Source: Algoriphagus sp.
GTDB taxonomy: Bacteria > Bacteroidota > Bacteroidia > Cytophagales > Cyclobacteriaceae
NCBI RefSeq assembly: GCF_030694375.1
Contig: NZ_JAUXYL010000026.1
Span: forward strand, 186,001 to 250,000
DNA length: 64,000 nt
Reading direction: 5' to 3'
In this document: positions 25,316 through 34,000 of the stretch, one piece after another
Numbering within the stretch: the first letter of the stretch is position 1
Layout of the letters: every line of letters starts with the position of its first letter
Program-made: the position numbers and the translations under genes
The notes under the pieces: generated by a model
Database searches by the model: none
What the model saw: the letters and a program-made list of their open reading frames with translations, nothing else
Told to the model about the DNA's origin: nothing

Positions 25316-26794
25316 ATGCCTATCCTAGACCTCGTCATATTCCTAATATACATGTTGGCAATTGTCGGGTTTGGCGTTTCTTTTTCTTTCCGAAAGCGGA
25401 CAGCAAGCGACTTCACGACCGGAGGAGGCCGACTTCCGGCTTGGGCCATCGGAATGTCGATCTTCGCCACCTTTGTGAGTAGCATCAGCTTTTTGGCTTT
25501 GCCCGGAAATGCTTATTCCGGTAATTGGAATGGGTTTGTCTTCAGCCTTTCGATTCCCTTGGCGGCTTGGATTGCAGTGAAATACTTCGTCCCACTCTAT
25601 CGCCGACTCAAAAGTGAATCTGCCTATTTCTACCTCGAGCAGCGCTTTGGCGCCTGGGCAAGAATCTACGCATCCTGTTGTTATCTCCTGACCCAGCTTG
25701 CCCGCATGGGAGCCATCATGTATCTACTCGCTTTGCCTATGAATGCCCTGCTGGGCTGGAGTATACCAAGCATCATCATCGTGACAGGCGTCAGCGTGGT
25801 GATCTATGCCATGTGGGGAGGAATCGAAGCCGTGATCTGGACAGATGCTGTGCAGGGAATCATTCTGATCGGTGGTGCTTTGGCATGCTTAGGGGTAATT
25901 TTCTTCGGCATTCCGGAGGGACCGTCGGCCGTATTCCGGATTGCGGGAGAGGCAGATAAATTCAGCCTGGGGAGTTTTAAGCTGGATTTCACTACTTCCA
26001 CTTTTTGGATGATTTTGGTCTATGGCCTGTTTATCAATCTGCAGAATTTCGGCATTGATCAAAGCTATGTGCAGCGCTACTTGACCGCCAAAACCGAGGC
26101 AGAAGCCAAGAAATCCACTTGGCTTGGAAGCTTGCTTTATGTGCCCGTTTCCCTGATTTTCTTCTTTATCGGCACTGCCCTATTCGCCTACTATCAGTCC
26201 TTGCCCGACTTGCTTCCTGCGGGACTTGCAGGAGATAAAGTATTCCCCTATTTCATCGTCAATCAACTTCCGGTGGGCGTCACAGGTTTACTGATTGCTT
26301 CGATCTTTGCAGCGGGTATGAGCACCGTATCCACAAGCATCAACAGTTCGGCGACGGTAATTCTATCCGACCATTTCAGCAAATACATCCATCCCAATCC
26401 TTCTGAAAAGCTTTCACTTCGAGTTTTGCGGCTTGCGTCCCTGACCATGGGTTTGCTGAGCATCGTGGTCGGCTTGGCATTCAATGGAGTCAACAGTGCC
26501 TTGGAAGCATGGTGGGCACTTTCTTCAATTTTCAGCGGGGGGATTTTGGGACTTTTCCTTTTGGGATTACTGTCAAAAGCCAAAAATCCACAGGCCGTTT
26601 TCGCTGTGATTCTCGGTGTTTTGGTCATCGGTTGGATGAGTTTATCGACGATTCTAATCCAAAATGGAATGTCCAAAACCTTCGCAAATCCACTTCACAC
26701 GAATATGACCATCGTGATGGGAACGCTGACGATATTCTTGGTGGGATTTGGGTTGACTTGGGTGGGGAAAAGAAAAGATATAGGCAGAGAATAA
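25316..26794 (+). CDS. Sodium:solute symporter (SSS family)
   Basis: A 492-residue inner-membrane protein with about 13 helices. The SSS core is recognisable: SFRKRTASDFTTGGGRLPAWAIGMSIFATFVSSISFLA early, YVQRYLTAKTEAEAKKSTW in the middle and ASIFAAGMSTVSTSINSSATVI in the sodium-site helix. It should import a sugar or organic acid with Na+. As the last gene of the cluster that includes the sialidase-like protein and a keto-acid aldolase, it probably takes up the released acidic sugar. The start codon directly follows a pyrimidine-rich repeat, so there is little room for a normal leader. Confidence 0.92.
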   Translation: MPILDLVIFLIYMLAIVGFGVSFSFRKRTASDFTTGGGRLPAWAIGMSIFATFVSSISFLALPGNAYSGNWNGFVFSLSIPLAAWIAVKYFVPLYRRLKSESAYFYLEQRFGAWARIYASCCYLLTQLARMGAIMYLLALPMNALLGWSIPSIIIVTGVSVVIYAMWGGIEAVIWTDAVQGIILIGGALACLGVIFFGIPEGPSAVFRIAGEADKFSLGSFKLDFTTSTFWMILVYGLFINLQNFGIDQSYVQRYLTAKTEAEAKKSTWLGSLLYVPVSLIFFFIGTALFAYYQSLPDLLPAGLAGDKVFPYFIVNQLPVGVTGLLIASIFAAGMSTVSTSINSSATVILSDHFSKYIHPNPSEKLSLRVLRLASLTMGLLSIVVGLAFNGVNSALEAWWALSSIFSGGILGLFLLGLLSKAKNPQAVFAVILGVLVIGWMSLSTILIQNGMSKTFANPLHTNMTIVMGTLTIFLVGFGLTWVGKRKDIGRE

Positions 26795-26837
26795 TTTGGG
26801 CATTTGCCAGTTAATTATATTGGATTTTCAATACAGG

Positions 26838-27500
26838 TCGTGCCTTCAGCACTCTGATATCCATCGGGATTTTATATACCCAGAATTGAATTCTGGGCTG
26901 CTAAAGAACGTGCCGTTGGCACTTAGAAGAACCAAATGGTTTCGGGATAAGAGCGCTGATGGCGCGTACTGTGAAAGCCCCAAATACAATTTGGGGTGAC
27001 CAAATTAACCTCTTAATCCGAGCCCTGAAGGGGCGATCTGTGTCTGAATATGATTTGTCGCACAAATCGAGCATTCAGCACTCTGAAACCTATAGTTTCT
27101 ACTATATACCCAGAATTGAATTCTGGGCTAGTACAGAACGTGCCGTTGGCACTTAGAAATACCATACGGTTTCGGGATAATAGCGCTGATGGCGCGTACT
27201 GTGATAGCCCCAAAAACAATTTGGGGTGACCAAATTAACCTCTTAATCCGAGCCCTGAAGGGGCGATCTGTGTCTGAATATGATTTGTCTCAAAAATCGA
27301 GCATTCAGCACTCTGAAACCTATAGTTTCTACTATATACCCAGAATCGAATTCTGGGCTGGTAAAGAACGTGCCGTTGGCACTTAGAAGAACCAAATGGT
27401 TTCGGGATAAGAGCGCTGATGGCGCGTACTGTGATAGCCCCAAATACAATTTGGGGTGACCAAATTAATCTCTTAATCCGAGCCCTGAAGGGGCAATCTG
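26838..27500. repeat. Tandem array of a 230-bp hairpin-rich unit
   Basis: Unit 1 runs 26879-27108, unit 2 runs 27109-27338 and unit 3 is cut short at 27339-27500; a partial end of a unit precedes them at 26838-26878. The period is exactly 230 bases. Each unit carries, in fixed order, CCCAGAATT-G-AATTCTGGG, GTGCC-GTT-GGCAC, GCGC-TGATG-GCGC, CCCCAAAT-ACA-ATTTGGGG, GCCC-TGAAG-GGGC and TATAGT-TTCT-ACTATA. Nearly the whole unit is short palindromes joined by constant linkers. It is non-coding: the small ORFs of 62-68 codons on both strands simply repeat with the unit. Confidence 0.92.
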
Positions 27501-27510
27501 TATTAAATTG

Positions 27511-27906
27511 TCACTGCCTTATTTTCCTAAAAGTCAGTATGTCAGAAGAATTCTCCGAGTCAAAAAATCTTCCAACCTTCAATTCCAACTGGTTTTGCTT
27601 AAAGTAGTATTCTGTTGGATTATAAAAGCTTGACAAGGAATATTGCAGGGTGATGCTGTTTTTGTCCAGCGAAAAAGTGTATAAGCCTGACCCTATTTTC
27701 GGTAAATTATTGCCGTTTCTCATTTCTCTGCCTCTTGACAGATTTAAAAGCGAACTTCCATCCTCCAATCTCAAAAATTCCAAGGTATCGGTTTTAGTCA
27801 GTTGATCGACCCACTTTCCTTCCAAGGATAGTGGAAGAGGTTGATCGGAGGTATCTGTACAACCTATGAATACTCCTAAAAAAATCAGAATAAATGCTTG
27901 TTTCAT
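27511..27906 (-). CDS. Lipocalin-like hypothetical lipoprotein
   Basis: A 131-residue protein with a lipoprotein signal: hydrophobic residues 4-15 and then FIGCTD with the lipid-acceptor Cys at residue 16. The mature part starts LEGKWVDQLTKTDTLEFL, the G-x-W opening of small lipocalin-like domains, followed by beta-strand-like segments. No known activity. The 3' end lies about 10 bases from the hairpin array, whose last unit is cut off there. Its stop region therefore marks the array boundary. Confidence 0.55.
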   Translation of the reverse strand: MKQAFILIFLGVFIGCTDTSDQPLPLSLEGKWVDQLTKTDTLEFLRLEDGSSLLNLSRGREMRNGNNLPKIGSGLYTFSLDKNSITLQYSLSSFYNPTEYYFKQNQLELKVGRFFDSENSSDILTFRKIRQ

Positions 27907-28309
27907 CTTGGAAAAGATTGAGGAATCTTTGATTTCAATTAGTCTTAGGTGCTTTGAACCCTAAGCTAAACCAAATTCCATTAATTGTAGTTTTCAATAA
28001 TCAATTTAGCCGCTTCTTTTTCAAAACTCATAGTTGTAGAGATTTATACTAATTCACTCCAGAATCATTACCAAACAGCTCCTGAAGTTTCTGCTGTAGA
28101 AGTTTTTTGTCAGGGAGTTGAGTTTTATATTCTGCAACCATCGTTGGGGAAAGGCTCCTGCTTAAAGCATATTCCACCACTTCACTGCCTTAAAAAGTGC
28201 TTATAAGATCAGCTTCACTTTCTCTCAGCAGTGCTGAGAGTTTTTGATTCAATAGTAATTGTTACTCTCGTATTAAGTCAAAATATCGAACACCGAATAA
28301 CGAAGAAAC
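27907..28309. other. Intergenic region with gene remnant and a perfect palindrome
   Basis: Apart from the DUF1016 remnant, this stretch has a perfect 19-base palindrome at 28222-28240 (9-base arms, one central base) followed by TTTTT on the plus strand. It has the form of a terminator, but no plus-strand gene ends before it. A 16-codon minus-strand ORF at about 27981-28031 is not supported. Confidence 0.5.
28049..28189 (-). pseudogene. 3' remnant of a DUF1016 (YhcG-type PDDEXK nuclease) gene
   Basis: Reading the minus strand from 28189 to the stop at 28049-28051 gives about 46 codons. They include EYALSRSLSPTMVAEYKTQ and LPDKKLLQQKLQELF. This is the highly conserved C-terminal tail of DUF1016/YhcG nuclease-family proteins. 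A stop codon in frame lies immediately upstream and no upstream part of the gene is present, so it is a fragment. The parent gene is usually part of accessory DNA near restriction systems. The homology is from memory of the family. Confidence 0.6.
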
Positions 28310-28822
28310 TCAGGAATTCATGATCCGGCTGGACAAAAACGGCAACCATTCCTCCGCCTGCCGTTCGGCATATTCGGCCAAAAAATAGGATAATGATGGC
28401 TTGAATGGTTCTGATTTGAGGACCAAGCCTGCCTGTTCGGGAGTTTTGTCGCCTTTATTCACATTGCAGCGATTGCATGCGGTGATCAGGTTGGTCCAGT
28501 TGGTCTTGCCTCCTTTTGATTTGGGAATGATATGATCGATAGTCAGATGCTTTCTGCTGCCGCAATATTGGCATTCTCCGTTGTCACGCTTGAAGAGATT
28601 GTTTCGATTAAGTAATACTCCTCGAAATGGAATGTTTTTGTAATGGGTCAGACGGATGACAGCGGGATATTCAAAGCTTCGATCCACGGTACGGATTTTC
28701 AATAATTCGTATGTGGAGAGAACATTGGCTTTCTCCAAAAGACAAAGCACAATGGCTTTCTGTACCGGCACTACCGCCACCGGTGAATGATCTAAGTTCA
28801 GCACCAATACCCGCTTTTCCAT
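28310..28822 (-). CDS. HNH endonuclease
   Basis: A 170-residue protein. The N-terminal part (VLNLDHSPVAVVPVQKAI) and the later CQYCGS...HLTIDHIIPKSKGG..NWTNLITACNRCNVNKGDK stretch form the HNH/McrA-type zinc-binding nuclease domain with two CxxC knuckles. This two-part architecture, of about 170 residues, is very common as a single-copy gene in Bacteroidota, apparently not linked to phage. The role is unknown; DNA repair or self-DNA processing has been suggested for relatives. It follows the NlpC/P60-like gene by 6 bases, in one operon with smpB and tsaD. Confidence 0.9.
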   Translation of the reverse strand: MEKRVLVLNLDHSPVAVVPVQKAIVLCLLEKANVLSTYELLKIRTVDRSFEYPAVIRLTHYKNIPFRGVLLNRNNLFKRDNGECQYCGSRKHLTIDHIIPKSKGGKTNWTNLITACNRCNVNKGDKTPEQAGLVLKSEPFKPSLSYFLAEYAERQAEEWLPFLSSRIMNS

Positions 28823-28828
28823 ACCTTA

Positions 28829-29623
28829 TCACACTATCGATCTTGCGTCAAAAACGACCTGTTCACCCGTATTGTTTCTCAAAAAATCCTCCCACTCATC
28901 CAGATCGGAAACTTTCATTTTGTTGTCCATCCAGAGGATTTCTTCAGCTCCCAAAAACAAGCCAAAATGGGACTCTTTCTTCTCCAAGTCTCTGAAAACA
29001 AATAAATCACCCGGAATAGCCTCTTCAGGAGTTACGCTTTTGCCCGGAGTCTTTCCTGAAATCCAAGAATAGCCCGCTATCGCAAAAATCAGCGCAAATC
29101 CCAGCTCTTCATCCAAACCAAAAATACTTCTTCCCCCCGCCTGAAAGGGCGCATTGAGGTAGCGAAGTCCTATTTCGATCAATTCTTCGCGATTGGCTTT
29201 GAGCGCATGGGGCCGATAATTCCCGGTAAATCCGATGTGATCCTGCCAGTTGAAAAGTTCGAGTTCGCTAAAATGTAGCCGACTACCGGGAAGCAAGTAC
29301 AGGTTGGTACCGAGGTATTCAATGGCGGCTATCGGACTGGTGACGATCTGAAAGTCCTGATTGAGGAATTTCTGATATTCTTCGCCTGTAATTTCTTTGA
29401 TCAGCTTGGCCCATACCCATCCGCCCATGCCGGTGTCTTCGTGATACACCCTAAACCATTGACGGTCTGAGGTCAGACCATTGATCTGATAGCATTCCCC
29501 AAAAAGCAGCTGAGTGACCAGCGCGGAATCAAAAGTGGGTTGGCGGTAAAGTGGAAGGATGGTCTGACGACATATCCCATATGCATCAATCAAAGGCCAT
29601 TCGCTGGAGCTCTCTTTTTGCAT
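28829..29623 (-). CDS. NlpC/P60-like (C40) protein lacking the catalytic cysteine
   Basis: A 264-residue protein with two SH3-like regions (residues about 10-80 and 90-130, with GGWVWAKLI) and then an NlpC/P60 fold. At the active site, active members read GGRS-x-x-G-x-DCSGF; this one reads AGGRSIFGLDEELGF, so the nucleophile Cys is absent and one residue is inserted. The motif SHFGLFLG still has the usual histidine. It therefore looks like a non-catalytic wall-binding protein or a degenerate enzyme. No signal peptide is seen. It overlaps smpB by 38 bases and shares its operon. Confidence 0.75.
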   Translation of the reverse strand: MQKESSSEWPLIDAYGICRQTILPLYRQPTFDSALVTQLLFGECYQINGLTSDRQWFRVYHEDTGMGGWVWAKLIKEITGEEYQKFLNQDFQIVTSPIAAIEYLGTNLYLLPGSRLHFSELELFNWQDHIGFTGNYRPHALKANREELIEIGLRYLNAPFQAGGRSIFGLDEELGFALIFAIAGYSWISGKTPGKSVTPEEAIPGDLFVFRDLEKKESHFGLFLGAEEILWMDNKMKVSDLDEWEDFLRNNTGEQVVFDARSIV

Positions 29624-30053
29624 CTTTTTCTTTCAGGTCCTGTCGTTTATCATGAGTTTTCTTTCCCCGTGCCAGCGCAATTTCCAATTTTGCCAATCCA
29701 CGGTCATTGATAAATATACGAACCGGAATGATTGCCAGCCCTTTTTCAGCCGACTTAGTTTCAAGCTTTTCCAATTCTTTTTTCTTCAAAAGGAGCTTTC
29801 GATCCCGTACCGCCAAATGATTGTAACTCGCGGCCATACTGTAAGGTGAAATGTGCATCTGACGAATGTAGAGTTCCCCGTCCAAAAAAATGCAAAAGGC
29901 TTCGGTCAGGGACACTTTGCTTTCACGGATCGACTTAATCTCCGTTCCTGTCAGCATAATTCCGGTCACGTAGGTATCAATAAACTCAAACTGGAAGTTT
30001 GCTTTCTTATTTTTAATGTTGACAAATTTTTCGAAGCGGTTGGACTTAGCCAT
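29586..30053 (-). CDS. smpB: SsrA-binding protein SmpB
   Basis: A 155-residue protein of normal length. The family's opening (KNKKANFQFEFIDTYVTGIMLTGTEIKSIR) and the C-terminal GKKTHDKRQDLKEKDAKRE tail are intact. SmpB delivers tmRNA to stalled ribosomes in trans-translation. It ends inside the 5' part of the C40-like gene (38-base overlap) and starts one base after the tsaD stop, so it sits in a tsaD-smpB-C40-HNH operon. Confidence 0.97.
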   Translation of the reverse strand: MAKSNRFEKFVNIKNKKANFQFEFIDTYVTGIMLTGTEIKSIRESKVSLTEAFCIFLDGELYIRQMHISPYSMAASYNHLAVRDRKLLLKKKELEKLETKSAEKGLAIIPVRIFINDRGLAKLEIALARGKKTHDKRQDLKEKDAKRELQRMAFD

Positions 30054-30054
30054 A

Positions 30055-31068
30055 TCAGAGTTTCATTTTGGCCAAAGGTGTCACGTCGAGTCCGACGAAT
30101 TCGCCTTTGAGGTATTTGTAGTGTGCTGCCATGGCAATCATGGCGGCGTTGTCCGTACAGTATTCGAATTTTGGGACGTAGAGGTTCCAGCCTTTTCTCC
30201 GGGCGAGTTCTGCCAAGGTTTCCCGCAAACCTGAATTTGCGGATACACCACCTGCAATCGCAATTTCTTTGACTCCATACAGCTTGGCCGCTTCCTTGAG
30301 TTTGATCAGGAGCATTTCGATCAGCGTGTATTGGATGCTTGCGCAAAGGTCCGGAAGGTTTTCGGAAATAAAGTTCGGGTTCTCTTTGAGCTGATCTCTG
30401 AGAAAATAAAGCACGGCAGTTTTTATTCCTGAAAAAGAATAATTCAATCCCGGCATTCGGGTCACGGGAAATTTGAACGCTTTGGGATTTCCCTCCTTCG
30501 CATACCGATCGATCAAAGGACCTCCTGGATAAGGCAATCCGAGGAGTTTGGCCGTCTTGTCAAAAGCCTCACCGACGGCATCATCCTGCGTCTCGCCGAT
30601 GACTTCCATTTTCAGGTAATCTTTGACCAATACCAGCTGGGTATGCCCTCCACTCACAGTAAGGCAGATAAACGGAAAGACCGGCTTGGGATCATCGATA
30701 AAATGCGCCAAAATATGCGCCTGCATGTGGTTGATATCAATCAAAGGAATCTTCAAGGCTGTCGCAAATGCCTTGGCAAAACTCACGCCCACCAAGAGCG
30801 AACCCATCAATCCGGGGCCGCGGGTAAATGCCACTGCCGATAATTGTTCTTTGGAAATGCCGGAAGATAAAATGGCCTCCTGAATCACAGGAATAAGGTT
30901 TTCCTGATGCGCTCTCGAGGCTAACTCGGGAACTACTCCCCCGTATTTTTCGTGTACGGATTGCGTTGCGACAATATTATTGAGTACTTTGCCATTTACT
31001 ATAATGGACGCTGAAGTCTCGTCGCACGATGATTCAATTGCTAGTATAGAAATATCCTTGTTACCCAT
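30055..31068 (-). CDS. tsaD: tRNA N6-adenosine threonylcarbamoyltransferase
   Basis: A 337-residue ASKHA-fold protein. The metal-binding motif NHMQAHILAH and the nucleotide-binding blocks LAIESSCDETSAS (N-terminus), CLTVSGGHTQLV and IAIAGGVSANSGLR are intact. It transfers threonylcarbamoyl to A37 of tRNAs reading ANN codons. The precursor enzyme (Sua5/TsaC type) is also in this window at 55.5 kb. The ATG is at 31068-31066; its first base is shared with the TTG of the divergent tamB, so there is no intergenic space. Confidence 0.97.
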   Translation of the reverse strand: MGNKDISILAIESSCDETSASIIVNGKVLNNIVATQSVHEKYGGVVPELASRAHQENLIPVIQEAILSSGISKEQLSAVAFTRGPGLMGSLLVGVSFAKAFATALKIPLIDINHMQAHILAHFIDDPKPVFPFICLTVSGGHTQLVLVKDYLKMEVIGETQDDAVGEAFDKTAKLLGLPYPGGPLIDRYAKEGNPKAFKFPVTRMPGLNYSFSGIKTAVLYFLRDQLKENPNFISENLPDLCASIQYTLIEMLLIKLKEAAKLYGVKEIAIAGGVSANSGLRETLAELARRKGWNLYVPKFEYCTDNAAMIAMAAHYKYLKGEFVGLDVTPLAKMKL

Positions 31069-34000
31069 TGGAAAAGAACTCGAAAGTTACGGATTTTTTG
31101 CACAAAGCTTTCCGGGTAATCCTTTGGCTTGTCTTTTCGACTACTCTTTTGCTGATTTTTATTGGACTGGCGCTACAAGTCACGAGTGTCCAAAATTGGT
31201 TGATCGACAAGGTCACCACCTACCTTAATAAAAACTCCAATTTTCAAACTGAAATCGGCCGAATCCGGATATCCTGGTGGGATGCTTTGGAAATGGAAAA
31301 TGTTTCTATCCGTGATCACAAAGACAGCCTGATGCTTGGCGCAGATAAGGCTTACGCTGATTTCTCCCTTCTTTCCTTAATTCCTCCGGGGGATTTTGTG
31401 GTGGATGCGGTTCGACTAGAACGTGCAGAATTAAATTTCTACACCCATCAGGGAGATTCGACTTTGAATATCAATCGCTGGATCACCGAGCTGGGATCCA
31501 TATTTGGTTCGGTTGACACCACCGCAAAAGTTCCGGTTAACTTCTCGATTACTTCTATCGAATTGAGGCAGGCGAAGTTTTCATTGGTCAATTTCAATGC
31601 AGAACCTGTCAGCTCCGGGTTTGATTACACCAAGATCCGGTTTAGGGACATCACTGCCAATGCAGACAATTTCCGAATGAAAAAGGGAGTAATCGGGATT
31701 GATATCAAACTCTTAAGTGGAATTGAACAAACCTCGGGAGTAAGAATTCATGAGTTAAAGACCAACTTGACCTATGCTCCCACATACCTTGAACTGGACA
31801 AGCTAAGCCTGAAATCAGAAGGGAGTCATATCAAAAATTACCTTCGGATGGATCTCATTGGTCCGGATGGGTTTTCGGATTTCCTCCATCAAGTGAAGCT
31901 GAATGCGCGATTGGATGAAACCAAAATCAGGCTCAGCGAACTTCGGATTTTCGCTCCCTCCTTACCGGAGTTTGAAGATGAAATATTCCTGAGCGGGGAG
32001 TTAATCGGACCTGTTTCAGATATTAAATCCAAAGAATTTTTGATTCGACTGGGACAGAAAACCGCCATTTTCGGAGCTCTGGAATTGGACGGATTGCCGG
32101 ATATCAATAAGACTTACCTCAACCTTTCCCTCAAAAATTCTGTCATTTCTGCAAGAGATCTCGCGCCCTATCTTACGCCTCAACTCGAAAAGGAAGTCAA
32201 CAAATTCAACCTGATCCGGTTGGATGCGGATTTTGCAGGACTTATCACCCGCTTTACTACGAATGGAAATTTTCGAACCAGCATAGGCAATATATCAGGG
32301 CGGGTAAATTACGATTTGGTCAATGGGGTACCATCCATAGTTTCCAGGGTAAGAATCCAGAACCTCGACATGGGGATTTTGGCAGGAGACCGAGAATTAT
32401 TCCAAAAGGTAAGTCTGGACGGCAATGTGAACCTTAAAGGGAATTCATTGGAAAACATCTTGATTGACCTCAATGCCAATATTTCACAGATTGGACTGAA
32501 TAATTATAATTTCACCAACATTCGAACGGATGCTACTTATGGTTTGAATTTGTTTAGAGGAAATTTGGCTATTGACGACCCCAACCTCAAAGGGCAGGCA
32601 AAAGGTTATGTTAACCTGAATGAGTCTGTGGATTCGGTAAGGATGTTGGTCCAGATTGACACCGCATTTTTAGATAAGATTAATTTGGTGGAAAAACCAA
32701 CTTTCATCAGTGGCAAATTGGACATTGATACCAAGGGCATCAAATTGGACGATATTCAGGGGATTGGCAGGTTTTCTGACATCAAAGTGGGTTACGAAGA
32801 ACGCTTTCTGGATGTAGGTGATTTCTTTTTTCAGTCGCTTTTTGCAGGAGGCACGCGAACGCTTTCAATCAACTCGGATTACCTCGTGGCGGCAGCCTCG
32901 GGACAATTTAACCTGGACCAGATGTCCCGTGACTTGGACATACTCAGCCGGCAGTATATCTCAATCCTCCTGAATGAAGAACAACCCATCGCCAGCCTAG
33001 AGGAAAATTTTTCAGAAACCTACAATTTGGACCTCAACGTGCGGCTTCATGATGTAAACCCTTTGATCCAGCTCTTTCAGCCCAATATTTCCATTTCCAA
33101 AAACACCATTCTCGAAGGGGCTTTCTATCAAACCCCTGAAAACACCATATTCAATTTCTTCACCAGTATTGATACCCTTTCCTACCAAGGAAACTCCGCT
33201 TTTGGGGTAAACATCGACTTTAATACTTCCAAAATCATCAACAGCGCTGATATCTTAGCCTCATTTTACGTGTATTCCAAGGAACAAAAAGTTGGCACCG
33301 CACTTGGATTTGAAAACTTGGGACTAGAGGCGATTTGGGATCAAAACAACTTGGGCATCCAGTTCAGCCTCGACCAATTAACCACGCAAAGTAAGGCCAG
33401 AATTTCTGCTGAGACTAAATTCTCTGTCTTGGGAACGGAAATACATTTCCAACCCTCATTACTGAAAGTCTTGGATAGGGATTGGAATTTTGACCCGGAA
33501 AATCAGATCCTGATTTCCGAAGGAAATATTGATTTCAAAAAACTTCGTGTCCTCAAAGACGGGCAGTTTATCGGCGTCGACGGTCGCATCAGTCAAGACC
33601 CTGAGGAAATTCTTGATTTGTTTTTCGAAAATGTTGAATTAGACATTCTGAATACCATCACCACGCTGGAATTTCTGGGCTCAGCCAACGGATCTTTTCA
33701 ATTGAAAAATCTTTTAGATCAACCGCGCTTCGAAGGTGAAATGTCTATCGATAAGGCAGAGATCAACCGATTCCCGATAGGGAACATCTTTGCTTCTGCA
33801 AAACTTCAAGACAATGAATTGATTCTTGATCTCGAAAATGAAATCAACGGTCAAAAGAAAATTGACATCAATGGAATCCTTGGTCTGGAATTTCAAAATC
33901 TTGATCTTGACGCTGTCCTCACAGAGGCAAACTTGGTGATTCTTGAACCATTTCTTTCCAATTACATTTCCAATCTGGATGGTACAGTAAGCGGAAACCT

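Noticed and set aside
26838..27500. Possible CRISPR array
   Set aside because: Repeats are 230 bases long with no variable spacers of constant size, and no cas genes are present.
26878..27607. Small ORFs (62-68 codons) on both strands of the hairpin array
   Set aside because: They recur every 230 bases only because the DNA does, are built from palindromes, and have no start context, conservation signal or protein-like composition.
28222..28245. Terminator call for the perfect palindrome with T run
   Set aside because: No plus-strand gene ends before it, and the minus-strand side has no T run.
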